Origin: Rhyacophila brunnea
Taxonomy: Eukaryota > Arthropoda > Insecta > Trichoptera > Rhyacophilidae
Assembly (NCBI GenBank): GCA_022495005.1
Contig: JAGYXB010002044.1
Location: forward strand, 682,001-746,000
Direction of reading: 5' to 3'
Length of the DNA stretch: 64,000 bases
Shown: in pieces, positions 1-11,094 of the stretch
How positions within the stretch are numbered: the stretch's first letter is position 1
Layout of the letters: each line of letters begins with the position of its first letter
Position numbers and translations under genes: made by a program
Notes under the pieces: generated by a model
Told to the model about the DNA's origin: nothing
The model's input: only the letters and a program-made list of their open reading frames with translations
Databases searched by the model: none

Positions 1-126
1 TATTATAGATATAAATATATAGATTATATAGAAACATATATAGATTAGTATAGATAGTACCTATTTAGTTTAGATTTATCTTTTCGCTGGGATAGTCACA
101 TTATCCATTGTCCAGTGTGGTGGGGG

Positions 127-470
127 CATGGCCTCCACATCTTGGAGCGGGCCCCCAGGCTAGGATCTTTGGCAGCCCCCCTACCTATCGCTAAGGATAA
201 AGGCAGTGTGACGCTCCACAGTAGCGTTTTCCAAATGGTGTACGCGATAAAATTAATGTGTATATTTTTAGTGTTTTTTTTTATATTTCAATACATCCAT
301 TTGAAATATGGAATTGTCGAGTATCGATACACAAAAAAAAAGTATCGTACAAATACATAATTTTAAATAATAACATTATTGAATGAAAACTACTAGAGAG
401 AATTGGTGATGTATATTTATATCACTTATCTGGTCGACTCGCCACGCCGGGCCCTTCCTGAGCCCCTTTC
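127..470 (+). mobile_element. MITE family A (hAT-like), right end missing
   Basis: This copy starts with CATGGCCTCCACATC and shares its body (the block with CTACCTATCGCTAAGG and the AGCGTTTTCCAAATGGTG motif) with complete copies at 14580-14981 (opposite strand), 46612-47002 and 58825-59207. Those complete copies end in CATGGCCCC inverted repeats and have 8-bp flanking duplications, which is typical of the hAT superfamily. Here the right end stops near CCTGAGCCCC at about 470 and no terminal inverted repeat follows, so the copy is truncated. It is non-autonomous and has no coding capacity. Confidence 0.7.
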
Positions 471-800
471 CTGAAACTATATAAAAATATACTATAGTAT
501 GGTATTTCATACAGGTATAAATGTTTTAAAATGCGTACGAATTACCGCTCGGTGAAATGGTGGATGAAGAATGTGTCATTCGATATCAAAGCTATTCTTC
601 CATTCATCATTTGTTTAAATATTTGCGGTCATAATGTATACATTTATAACTTACTGTTCACGACGTTCAGGTAAAATTTACATGTAATCCGGGGGGTTGA
701 GTATTCTGGTGACTAATGCTAGACACTCCACTATCACGTCACGTGAGCTGTAAAAGAGTAAGTAATAAAATAATATAAACTTACACTCATACATCTATTT
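471..800. other. No gene or repeat recognised
   Basis: AT-rich sequence with stop codons in all frames and no repeat matched elsewhere in the window. Confidence 0.5.
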
Positions 801-945
801 TTTAACACTACAACAGGTCATGAGGCCCAATGACAGTAGTGTAGTGAAACAGTTGTGTAATCAGTAATATAAGTGACCCAGGCTTTGATAAAATCACATA
901 GGTAGATATATTATGATCTTACTGGGAATCTACGGCTGAATTAAA
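801..945 (-). repeat. SINE family S1 fragment
   Basis: Read on the minus strand, this contains the S1 body (CAAAGCCTGGGT followed by the CACTACACTACTG and TTGGGCCTCATGACCTG blocks) shared with the SINE at 20775-20975 and the interrupted SINE at 32776-34262. The tRNA-like head is lost apart from a degenerate GATTCCCAG resembling a B box. It is an old, 5'-truncated copy. Confidence 0.65.
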
Positions 946-1611
946 TATTTTTTGTACACGTCACCGGTAAATATTGATTTGAATGACTACAGTCATTTAA
1001 AAACTGCAAGCACGTGTTGCTGAAATCTATTGTTTTTGTGTTCAATATAAAGTTAGTAATAAATATTTTTAGTTAATTTAGTTGAATATATTGTTAACTA
1101 TATTGTGTTAAAATTTGGTAGCCATACTGAGAAGCAGCGTTTCATAGTTAAGTTAATAATAATAAAATTGATGTTGGTTCTACTGTGCGTTATACGCAAG
1201 AAACACGCGTTCATTTTGCCGAACAATACCCACTCTCTTTATATTATTACTCTGAGAGTTTGGCAAACTGATGCGAGTTGTTAAAATCTTGCTTGAACGA
1301 CATAACTCGCCACTTGAAAACGCAGCATTAGTGTGGTTTTACACATTCTGGCAGATTTTTCTCATTTTGATTTTTTCTAGTTGTTATTTGCACTATCTTA
1401 ACCAGTAGCTAGTATAGAATAGACCCACAGGTGTATTTTAAAATGTACCTATCTGAAATCGTAGACTCGCAATATTATCTATTGAATCAGATATGGCATT
1501 TAAATTAGATTTAGTGGAATAGGTATATCTTGTTAGTAATGTATCCATACAACACATTTGTTAGATATTTGAGTCATGAAAGGATGATAAAACAGTACTG
1601 TAAGTATAAAA
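946..1611. other. No feature recognised
   Basis: AT-rich DNA with no open reading frame of note and no repeat recognised. Confidence 0.4.
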
Positions 1612-1669
1612 AAATGTGGCGGCATTTTGGCACTGCCTAGGGGTGGCATTTTGTCTAGGGACGTCACTG
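1612..1669. mobile_element. hAT MITE family B, terminal fragment
   Basis: The block GGCGGCATTTTGGCACTGCC through GGGACGTCACTG matches the right end of the complete MITE at 56714-57085, which has a perfect 8-bp duplication. Only this terminal piece of about 58 bp remains. Confidence 0.65.
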
Positions 1670-3100
1670 GTAACTACCGCTTAGTATATCTACAGTACAT
1701 ACCTCAGTAGTAGTAGTAGATTGCACAGATATGCAAGTAGATACTTACATTATATTCGTTCATCGTTTTGTCTTTTAAAATGCATATTTTTTTTTAATAA
1801 TCGTATTCGCAAAAAGTTTCCGCATCGCTAAGCGCCCCCGTGGCGTCTAGCATTTTCACAGCGCGTTCATAAAATTCCATCCAATGGTTGGCCGTCAATG
1901 TCAAAAGCTCCTTTCTCGCAATTAGATTTTTTCCACCAGTCTTGTCTCTAATCAAACAAACTTTAGGACTCGAAATACCTTTACCTTACAACTTAAGGTC
2001 CAACTCTCGTAAATAAAAGAAAAAAACTTTGCCGCCTACTTATAAACAAAACAGAAGGAAGCACTTACATACCTGGATTTTGAGAATTCTGGAAATTCAA
2101 TTTCGGAATTCTGGCTGACTGACTGTTCAAAATGATCAGAGATTAAAAATAAAACATACGTAAGTTATATTTAACAACAATAGGTGATACCAAGAATGAT
2201 TAATGTGTTTTTTTTTGTTGCACAATGATGATTTTGTAATCCAAATCAGACCAGTCGCATATTGAAAATAGTCTCGACTGGGATAGTATTGTCATAAATT
2301 AAAACTAGACCCAATGTTGCAAATTTCCTTCTTGCACATAGTCGAGACCATGCTGGAGAAGTGACGTCAGGTGGCTAGCCGAAATGAATGTAAAAGTAGC
2401 TCCTGAATGTGCCGGTGCGACGTTTTGGTAATATTATTACTGCGCCCCATGTCGGGTGAAATTTATAACTAAAATGTCGTATTCAAGCTATGTTCGGAGG
2501 AGGTGCATTGGAGTGTATATTGTGTTTTGTGAATAACAATAAAATCACATCGACATATTCGACGTGTGATTCTGAAAGCGGATGTTTAGAGTCTCATGTA
2601 TGGTCGACGTTAGAGACAGACTCTCATCGGTTTGCATGCGTCAAATCCCACTTTTTTTTAGTTACACATGTTGCAGAATTAAAACTAAGTAGCAATTAAT
2701 AATTAGTTAGGGATATTTTTAGAGTTTTTAAGTAAAAAGTCAACATAAAGATATGAAGTTATGCTTCAATCAAAAGATGTTTTAGAAACTATCAAAACCA
2801 TGCTCAATTTTATTTACAATCTATATTATTGTATTTATATAGGTTATTAAATTATACGTCATATGTACGAGTATGTCGAAAAAAACATTGTAGTAGGTAA
2901 GTACCTTACGAATTCGACATTTCTTAACAAAAATATGACATTATAAAAATTTATATCCACATAATTCAATATGTTTTTTAATGTTGACATTTTTTTAAGT
3001 AGGTATGTAATAATTATTTAGTTGGTGAAATTACGCTGTTTCCGATAAAAAAGAACTGAAACATAAATATTACTGGATACCAGGAACGAAAAAAATACAT
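1670..3100. other. No gene recognised
   Basis: AT-rich stretch. The longest plus-strand reading frame (2490-2699, 69 codons) has no recognisable domain and no convincing coding bias. Confidence 0.4.
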
Positions 3101-3139
3101 TTTTTTTGGGTGAATGGCATAGGTATAACTTCGTCAGGA

Positions 3140-3185
3140 CCTCATGACTGAGGATCTTAACCCAGGTGATTTACCTATCGAACAG
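3140..3185 (-). repeat. Possible LINE 3' tail fragment
   Basis: GGACCTCATGACTGAGGATC followed by ACCCAGGTGATTT recurs at 29935-29972 with few changes. Shared short blocks of this kind, with purine-rich GAAGAAGA next to the second copy, fit the 3' ends of non-LTR retrotransposons, but no coding sequence is attached. Confidence 0.35.
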
Positions 3186-3339
3186 TCTTCTCAACTAGTC
3201 CCCTCCGTATTCTACAACAAGCCAGGCAAGTGTCAGTGGAAGACAAAATATGGCACTCATAAATTGATGCAGCCATCTTGGCCCTGGTGAATCTAATGTT
3301 TGATATAATATTTATATGTATGCGGTATGTATAAAATGT

Positions 3340-3660
3340 AAGATAGCGCGGGCAAACCAAGCGGACACTAAGGCGTAAAACCCACTTAACGCAGCAAGTG
3401 TGGCTCTCGCGCAAAATTTCACAAGTGGCGCGTAAATCAACGAAAATACAACGTAATCAAATACGCCAGCGCCCACTGGATTTGACGACGCATTATGCGC
3501 GCCCGCCCCATGAGTCATCGTTTTTTGGCTTCTCGGAGATGCGAATGAACGAAAATACAATGCAGTCCATTCATTGAACGCGGCGAGCAAAATCACGCTC
3601 TGGAAGCGTCGTCGATCGACGGGCGAGAAGCCATTATTTAATAACAGAGAACTCATTAGT
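3340..3660. repeat. GC-rich unclassified repeat-like block
   Basis: This block is GC/CpG-rich against AT-rich flanks. It contains two imperfect direct copies of a motif around CGAAAATACAA (near 3440 and 3555). Both strands have open frames here, but neither protein shows a recognisable domain, so the openness probably just reflects GC content. It could be the inner part of a MITE; I could not find its terminal repeats. Confidence 0.3.
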
Positions 3661-4234
3661 TAATTTTATTGCGTGTCCGATTTTAATTACAAGCCCCGAG
3701 AAATTTAATAATATTTTTATTGCTTTGTTATGACTGTTATGAGAGACGCTGATAATAATAATTATTTTGTGCTGCTTGAGCCCTTTATTACATTGGTGAA
3801 GGGTAATGCGCGGGTGGGAGGGGGCTTACTCAGTAGTGAGCGCGTCGAGCGCTTTTTTGGTGGGCTTTATGCTTAATGCTCCTAATAATTGTATTATAAC
3901 CAGCCACGAAGCCACGCGAAGCCGATAAGCGCTTGTGGATGCAATAGGTCGCATTAAATCATAGGTAAGACCCTTAGATATAGCTGCAGGGCCTGCAGGC
4001 CAAGTATTCATCGCTGGACTCAAAGTATGTCAGAGTGACTGGGTATGGGGTAGTATTTACCTAACCGGAAAATCAGCTGTTGAATCAACGAGGCTCGGCG
4101 GGGTAAATATGGAAGTCAGTGGCACCTGCTGGAATTTGTTAATCCTGCCACTCCCAACGTCTTCAGAAAATCAATAATAAATTATTATTTATAATTTTCG
4201 AAATGGAGACCCATACAATTTTTATATGACTTAC

Positions 4235-4535
4235 CCCCGTTTCAGACGGGACACTGGTGTTGCGCTCGTATATAATAAGGAGGCCTTTGTATTCGAATAA
4301 AGGGGCATTTGTATTATGTTTATGAACGCCCAGAGCTAATGAGTCAACACATAATAACGCGGTCATAAAAAGATGTGTATCAGCGGCTTGAGAATGTAGC
4401 GGCCGAGGAAAAGTGTACCGGACACGCTTTGACTCATTAGCTCGGGGAGTTCATAATACAAAGGCCCTTTTACTCGAATACAAAGACTTCCTTATTATAT
4501 ACGAGGGCGACACCGGTGTACCGTCTGAAACGGGC
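4235..4535. mobile_element. Foldback MITE with ~110-bp inverted arms
   Basis: Left arm 4235-4346 and right arm about 4425-4535 are imperfect inverted copies. Both begin CCGTTTCAGACGG at the outer edge, pass through CTCGTATATAATAAGGA and CTTTGTATTCGA, and end with GAGCTAATGAGTCAA. The loop between them is about 80 bp. CTTAC at 4230-4234 and again at 4536-4540 could be a 5-bp target duplication. There is no coding capacity. I could not assign a superfamily. Confidence 0.8.
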
Positions 4536-4910
4536 CTTACCCTACTACTTACTTATATTTAAATATTAAATAGCTGCCATATCTGCATTAGGATTTTTTT
4601 GAACGGGTCTTCCAATTTTCATTCCTTCTATTGCAAGATGGGTAAAATCCAATTAGGTGACGCTTTCATCCGCATTCATCTTCCGAAATATTCCAAGGGG
4701 ACGATCGTTGGTATTTTTACCCTCTTCCGACCAGACATTTGCGGGCCCTGACTTAGTACAGCCATCCATTTCCCCCCTTCATCAATGTTTTATAAAGTCT
4801 ATGAACATGTAATTCCAAATATGTCGCATAGCATCACGTTATAAAGCAGGTCTGTGAAATTAAAACCTGGCGGGCAATATTTTATCATGGTTTATATATA
4901 TTAAGAGTAT

Positions 4911-5250
4911 ACATAAGTGAAACGGCAAATAATTTTCTACAATTATAGGTGTTACCAATTGCCGAGCGGCATTCGAGGTGAGTGGCGTCGATTTTTTTTT
5001 GTGATGGTGTCGTAAGAATATATTCTTATATCATGGAAAGATGATTAAAAAACGATATGAATGTAGGTATTCGAAAAAGAAAACATGACAATGAATATAT
5101 TATTATTATTACTAATATAACAATAAACATAACACTTAATGGACGCATGTTGAATTATTATGACAAATTATGTTCCGTTCGGCACGCGTCATAAGCACAA
5201 TCCGAGCGTCGCATAGTTACGATCTTTTTAGACTATGCCTCAGCTGAGGT
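4911..5250 (+). repeat. Repeat family C, copy 1
   Basis: Shares the order GTGAAACGGCAAATAATTTTC, TGACAAATTAT and a closing imperfect palindrome GCCTCAGCTGAGG with 38850-39190. The match is interrupted but colinear over about 340 bp, so this is a dispersed repeat. No terminal inverted repeats or target duplication were identified. Confidence 0.6.
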
Positions 5251-5274
5251 ATCTTTTTCTTATTATGCCATCCC

Positions 5275-5398
5275 CTAGCGGAGGTCGGCCACCAGCAAGG
5301 CGATCTTATCTTTGTTGTTTGCTACCCGGAACAGTTCAGTGGAGCTGCACTCGTACCAATCACGGAGGTTTTTAAGCCACGAAATGCAGCGCCGTCCT
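5275..5398 (-). pseudogene. 3' end of a non-LTR retrotransposon ORF (fragment)
   Basis: The minus strand encodes an open run reading SWLKNLRDWYECSSTELFR, followed by a KIALLVADLR-like end and a TAG stop at 5275-5277. This resembles the extreme C-terminus of insect endonuclease-reverse transcriptase polyproteins (SW-LRNLR-WYGCSSTELFRAA-type endings). Only about 40 codons remain; everything upstream (endonuclease and reverse transcriptase) is missing. It is a dead 5'-truncated copy. Confidence 0.6.
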
Positions 5399-5810
5399 CT
5401 GCTGAGCTAAGGTATAGCCTTAATAATTATCTTACGATCCAGCCACGTCAATATCGCTCTTGTAGCATTGTTGAGTGAATTCAGTAGTATTAAATAATAA
5501 ATACACTTTCCACAAAGAACTTCTATCAATGACTTTTTGTTTAGCTAGGTACAGAAATTATTCATTAGGTATTTGTAATATAGCTATGTATATAATCACA
5601 AGACTCTATTCTACTGTTTATTATCTAGATGCAAGACCAGTGAGGCAGTGGAGACGGAGCGCGCCGACACTTCTCCAGATAATTTTCATCAATATTATGT
5701 CACATGCAATAGTTTTAAATCAGGAGCATAAAGAAAAATATGTTGTTGACTTGGAAACAACTGAGGTCTGAGAACCAGAAAACCGGGCGTGAAAATGCGT
5801 TAGAAGCAGA
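5399..5810. other. No feature recognised
   Basis: A reading frame at 5475-5771 has AT-rich codon use and no domain; I do not believe it is a gene. Confidence 0.35.
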
Positions 5811-5811
5811 G

Positions 5812-5933
5812 CGTTGGAGCGGAGCTCGGAGCAGGAGCACGGAGCAGGAGCACGGAGCACTGGACCAATGGGATTTTACCCGGAGCAGGAGCGGAGCCGG
5901 AGCACCGAGAATTTGTAGTGCTCCACTGCTCCA
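5812..5933. repeat. GGAGC-rich low-complexity tract
   Basis: Iterated GGAGC and GGAGCAGGAGCAC units, interrupted by about 20 bp of unique sequence at 5866-5885, end in the inverse motif GCTCCACTGCTCC at 5920-5933. The strong GC content contrasts with the poly-T run just after it. It looks like an expanded minisatellite with short inverted ends. Confidence 0.7.
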
Positions 5934-6432
5934 GATTTTTTTTTTTATTATTAAATTTTCGTCCTAAAATCCAATGAAAATAGTATATTTTGACACTTTG
6001 GAACACAGGAAGACGATTTGCTGTGGGAAATTTTGTTTAATAGAAATAATAATGAAAATGACGATTATTTTAAAACTACTTATTTTTTATTTTTTTTACA
6101 TTTGTATTACATATATCATTTATTGACCCAGAGCGGAGCAGAGTGATTAGTTAGTTCACATCCTAAGTGCTTACGGGAAAATGAATTCATATTGGTTTTT
6201 TAGTAAAAAAAAAATACAAAATTAAAATTATTAGATATCTACGTCTCGGTAATTGTTATAATATATGTGTTTTCATAATCTTTTAATAACCATTCAATAT
6301 AAATTTTACGTATTACAGTCAAACAAAATCATGTAGCACAGTTCACGGTGAGGTATCTTACCGGTAAGATATGGCCATATAGCATTGAGATAAAAAATGC
6401 GCCGTTCGTGTAGTATTGATGTAGGTAGATAG

Positions 6433-7676
6433 CAGTAGCGACGGGTGGAGGTAGGCTGTTTAGATCCGCCATAAATAATGCAAATTAAATTCAGACTGTC
6501 ATACGTATTTGTTTCCATTGAAGTAAGACTACAATTTACAGATGGTTAGTTTTTTTAAATTCAATTAAGCCCTGCAAAACCACGCCATTGTAGATAATAG
6601 TCAATAAATATCCGTCTATCTATAAAATATCTAAAATTATGCCATTAAATGATACATATTTTTGGATATTCTATAGAAAGAATAATATTTTTTATCTATT
6701 ATAGTTGGGTTTATTCAGGGCTTAAGGAATTAAAAAAAATGAATCACAAATATCAGTAATATGTATTCTTAAACCAACGAAAACAAATAAGTATGAATGA
6801 AAAAGTGTGCTCTACTTTGTCGAATCGCCCATAACATACCGAAACTATTATGGTTTTATTTAGGCAAGGTTTAATTGATTTTTAAAAACTACATCACACC
6901 ATCTGAAAATTGTAGCCGTAGAGCGGAATGCAGAAACATTATTGTCATAACTAAAATTTCCTTAGCAGAAAACACTATGCAGAAACACTGTCCTTAGTTA
7001 AGATCATTTTTATTGAAAATAATACCATATTTAAAAATTCTCGTTGGGTAAATTAGGTAAATTATTTTATAATCGTTAAACGATGACAAAAATATGACAA
7101 CTGCATTTTATAAATGCAATAACTATACATACATATTAATTAATATTTAATTATAATACTCTTATGTTTCCGTTATAAGTCATTATACGTGATTCCACAG
7201 GCACCACAAGATTTTTTTTAACATGGTAACACTAGCATCAAGTGTCATTCTTCATCTGGTATTTTGTATTTCTGCGGGCTGGCGTATAAAAATAAAATAA
7301 TATTCTGCAAGTACATGCCAAACGAATTAATACTATCAATATCCATATTGAGATACATTGTTAAATGAATTTGAGTGTATGGACTGTGTTATAGACATGC
7401 AAACTTATTTTGACAGCAGCTGTCAGTGGTAAATGGTAATACAGAAGGGGGCGTGTTCATAACAAAAGTAGTCTATGGTTAAGGATTCCTTAACTCTATA
7501 CTCAGGATTGTCTATAGTTAAGTCATGCTTTTCGGCGACTTATCCTTAGGAACGAAATCTTAGATTGTACATTCCGCTCTTAATTATTCAATAAAAACAA
7601 ATACGAATGACCAACAACGTTTTATGTGCACTATTTATGTCGGATCTTAACAGCCTATCTCCACCCTTCGCCACTG
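6433..7676. mobile_element. hAT MITE family K with 8-bp TSD, interrupted
   Basis: Left end CAGTAGCGACGGGTGGAGG and right end, read inverted, CAGTGGCGAAGGGTGGAG are terminal inverted repeats of about 35 bp. They are flanked by perfect 8-bp duplications GTAGATAG at 6425-6432 and 7677-7684. CAGNGGCG ends with an 8-bp duplication are diagnostic of hAT elements. The element is only about 590 bp once the nested MITE at 6921-7579 is subtracted. It has no transposase. Related pieces lie at 25713-26120 and 54050-54135. Confidence 0.88.
6921..7579. mobile_element. Harbinger-like MITE, nested copy
   Basis: Ends are GAGCGGAATGCA and its inverse TGCATTCCGCTC (here TGTACATTCCGCTC). The flanking trinucleotides are GTA on the left and TTA on the right, against a perfect TTA/TTA in the sister copy at 47057-47709, which fits the TWA preference of PIF/Harbinger elements. 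The two copies are nearly identical over 650 bp, differing by scattered single bases and a few-base gap, so the family spread recently. This copy inserted into the hAT MITE at 6433-7676. Confidence 0.82.
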
Positions 7677-7689
7677 GTAGATAGTAATT

Positions 7690-8750
7690 TCTAATGATAT
7701 TAGATTCAATAAAACATTAATTTGGGTATTCAATATGTATCTAATAATAATAATACTGTCATTATTGTCAGATATTTGATAAGTACGACCTGATACTTAC
7801 GATCAGTTACGAGATAAATAATATATACCTATGACGACAATATTTGTATATCCAATTTACTTACCCATCGATTTTCTTCTGTCTTCTCATTCTTTCCAAT
7901 GGGTTTTATTTCGTATTTTTAAGTGTTTTGTTTAGACATGAATTTGGCCATCGGTTTCTATTAAAACAATCTCATGGTCAACTGTGTTACGGCCAACTGC
8001 ATACGTACAATTTTCAGGACACGGTTTCACCATGGATATAGCTACTACAGCAATTAGATAAATTTAAATTTAAATTTAAATCAGTCAATAGTATTAATTT
8101 GCTTATTGTTTCAAAAAAAATGTGCTGGTTCCCGGGCCCTAGTTGAAATTGTCTGTATAGTTACCTATTGATATGTTCCGGCTGAGATGGTAATACTCAA
8201 ATAGCTCACGCTGACAGACTACGTGAGAAAACTCATATGGCATTATCCTTAGTATCTTCCCACGTCGAACCTTATTCAAAATGAACTGTTATAAGAATAT
8301 CATTACATAAGATGATGGCACTTAGTTTTGTAATATTTTAACATTAATAATAACATGTTTTATAGCCACCAGTGATGAATTTAGGGACACAAAGACCCGA
8401 TGTACCTACTTACTGATGTATTGAAAGGCCCACAAAAATAATAAATTCCAAGATTTTTTGTATAACTTGTTTAACTTCAATAAAGCTAAGTACACATACA
8501 TTTACGTAGGTACCTACCTACATAGCAAAAATATAAATATATCTCAGAACAATAATTATTATAATTAGTAATGAATGACCACACTGGATTTTTTAAATTA
8601 TTATTTTGTATTTTAATGTATTTAAGTACCTACTCAAATTCCATTAAGTACCTTCGGCTGATAATATTAATATTATTATTTTGTGTTAGTATTAACACAG
8701 ATGGCGACACAAAAGTGTCGTATTTTTTCCTTCTAGCAGCTAGCAGTTAG
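7690..8750. other. No gene recognised
   Basis: AT-rich DNA with a short TTTAAA iteration near 8055-8080. No coding sequence or terminal repeats were seen. Confidence 0.4.
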
Positions 8751-8753
8751 TTA

Positions 8754-10041
8754 CGAGGGTGGGTCAATAATTCCTTAGAAAAAAGCATTAAAACAGTTTT
8801 TATTTTTGTATTTTTTTTTTATTTCTCAACATAATCTCCTTGGAGCTCAATACACTTGGTTAGACGTTTCTCAATTTTTTAAACCGTCAGAAAAATAAGT
8901 TTTCGGAAGGTCCTCAAAATAAGCATTTGTCCGATCGATGACTTCTTCATTTGAAAAAAAACGTTGTCCACTTAGCCATTTTTTTAAGTTGGGGAAAAGG
9001 AAAAAGTCACTGGGGCTAAATCTGGCGAATACGGTGGGTGGTCGACCAATTCGAACTTCAATTCTTCAATTTTAGCCATTGATCGTAAACATGTGTGAAC
9101 ACGGGCATTGTCCTGATGAAAGAGGATTTTTTCCCTGTTTAAATGAGGCCGTTTTTCTTCAATTTTGTTTTTTAGCTGGTCCAATAAAGATGCATAATAA
9201 TCCCCTGCTATTGTTTTTCCTTTTTCCAAATAGTCAACGAAAATAATTCCACGTGCATCCCAAAATACAGTAGCCATAACCTTACCAGCTGATTTTACGG
9301 TTTTCGCCTTCTTTGGACATGGTTTGCCTTCGCAATCCACTGCTTTGACTGTTCTTTCGTCTCGAGAGTATAGTGGTGTATCCATGTTTCATCTACAGTC
9401 ACAAAGCGACGAAAAAATTCATCCGGATTGCGCTGCATGAGCGACAACAGGGCTTTAGAGGCCACCAACCTATTGCGTTTATTGTCGACTGTGAGCAAAC
9501 GCGGCACCCATCTTGCAGAAATATTTTTCATGCCCAATTTATCATGTAAAATAGAAATGACGCTACCTTTTGAGATCCCTGTAACCTCAATTATCTCACT
9601 CAACTTTAATCTTCGGTCACTTAACACCATATCGTGGATTTTATTGATCATTTCTGGTGTAGTCACCTCTACAAGACGTCCTAAGCGTGGTTCATCCTTT
9701 GTTGATGTACGACCACGTTTAAATTCATTTAACCAGTTATAAATAGTTGCAAGTGAAGGAGCAGATATGCCGAACTAAATCCAACTCATTTTTTATTTCC
9801 TTTGCTGTTAACCCTTTTATATTAAAATGTTTAATAACAGCTCTAAACTCAATTTTCCATTTTTCCATTTTCCACAAGCAAATTTTTTTTTAAATGTACG
9901 AGAAACACACAACAACCCGACCAATCTGATTGAAACTTCGCAGCATACTGAATCGGTAGTGCCGCTGCATGAAAACAAACCGCTTACAGTACTAGTCGCG
10001 CCACCTGTCGGCTTTTCTAAGGACTTATTGACCCACCCTCG
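8754..10041 (-). mobile_element. mariner transposon (degraded)
   Basis: The 1288-bp element has terminal inverted repeats of about 28 bp beginning CGAGGGTGGGTCAATAA at both ends, flanked by TA dinucleotides at 8752-8753 and 10042-10043, as expected for Tc1/mariner integration. Its length is typical of a complete mariner. The transposase lies on the minus strand and is broken by frameshifts. Subfamily was not determined. Confidence 0.95.
8819..9868 (-). pseudogene. mariner transposase, frameshifted
   Basis: Mariner transposases cut and reinsert their own element in the nucleus using a D,D34D catalytic triad. Here translation starts at MEKWKIEFRAV (ATG at 9868) with the N-terminal helix-turn-helix region, then VTGISKGSVISILHDKLGM. 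The first catalytic Asp is in VTVDETWIHHYT, the second in HQDNARVHT, and the WVPRLL linker motif is visible. The third Asp (APSD) is only reached after a 1-base frameshift near 9003. Other frameshifts lie near 9775, 9310 and 8877. Span from ATG to the final stop is about 350 codons, the family's normal length. It is surely inactive. It sits alone inside its terminal repeats with no host gene nearby. Confidence 0.93.
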
Positions 10042-10043
10042 TA

Positions 10044-10435
10044 CTTTGTTAGTCATCATCGTCAGCCAGTCTCTATAATCTATCCACTACTGGATGAAGG
10101 CCTCCTATAATAGCTCCCTCCACTCTTCTCTGTCACTAATTCTTCGCAACCAATTCGTCTATCCAGCGGGTTTTAGGGCGTTTGTGTATCTTGCGTACCA
10201 CTGTATAACGCCATTTGTCCAGCGGTTGTCTTCTCGCCGAGCGACATGTCTAGCCCATTACCATTGCATTTGGTTAGTAACCTCTAACGGGTCGCATATT
10301 CTAATCTACCAAAAGTTTATTTTGATATCTTTCCAAAATGCAACTCTAGGCGCCACGTTGTGCTACTTGTATTTCTCTCACATTAAGAGTCCATGTTTCA
10401 CATGCTTACATGAGCGTTGGTAGCACACATTCGTC
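10044..10435 (-). pseudogene. RTE-like LINE 3' fragment
   Basis: The plus strand begins TCATCATCGTCAGCC and continues with CTACTGGATGAAGGCCTCC, the inverse of the C-terminal RTE coding end seen at 41600-42190. The same reverse-strand order recurs at 52026-52445. The frame is broken by several stops. Only the last about 130 codons of the ORF and the TGATGA-type tail remain. It abuts the mariner right end, but the TA duplication shows that the mariner is a separate insertion. Confidence 0.75.
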
Positions 10436-10439
10436 GAAC

Positions 10440-11090
10440 ACTTTGCGCTTAAAATTTATTAAACTTTGTTAAGCATTTATATCATATTATTCAGAATACA
10501 ATAAAATTGATAACTATTTTTTAGTATCACAGATTTTTCTGAACAACCTATTCGCTGCTGCTTTTTACTTCAGAAACAATAAAGTTTTCTATTATGCGAA
10601 GAACTTCGATTTTTGCAAAAAGCCATGAGGTAGTTAAACTTTAAGAGTCGCCAATAAAATAGAATAAGAATAGAATAAGAAATAAAATAGGATAAGAAAG
10701 AGAGAAATAAAAGATTTTTCGTATTTAAAACGACTCAATTGACTGTAACGGTTTAAAACTTTTCCAATAAAAATGTAGTTGTTCAATTATTGTTTAATGT
10801 AGCAATTTTTTCAATGGCAAGTGACTAAAGTGACGCAAATTGATGTTAAATAATCAATTTATTTATAAAAAAAATACCGGAAATTACAGAAACCCATTTA
10901 TCAAATTAATTAACATTCTATACTTTTAAATCTAAAATCTAAACAATGAGATTTTTGATTAGATTGAGAATTACTTTAATATAAATCTGGTTTAGCGACA
11001 CGTGTTTCACTTTTCCATTTATGTTACCTATATATTCTGCATACAATAATTATGCTTATATTATAATATTATACTATGAGGATACTGCGA
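10440..11090. other. No feature recognised
   Basis: AT-rich DNA with a purine-rich AATAAGA iteration at 10660-10710. Confidence 0.4.
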
Positions 11091-11094
11091 CAAT

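Noticed and set aside
3312..3656. 114-codon minus-strand open frame
   Set aside because: It overlaps another open frame in a GC-rich block. Openness is explained by base composition, and the protein has no recognisable motif.
5266..5400. Fragment considered as a host gene exon
   Set aside because: The peptide has the SW-KNLR-WYECSSTELFR pattern of LINE polyprotein ends and runs into a stop, so it was called a retrotransposon fragment.
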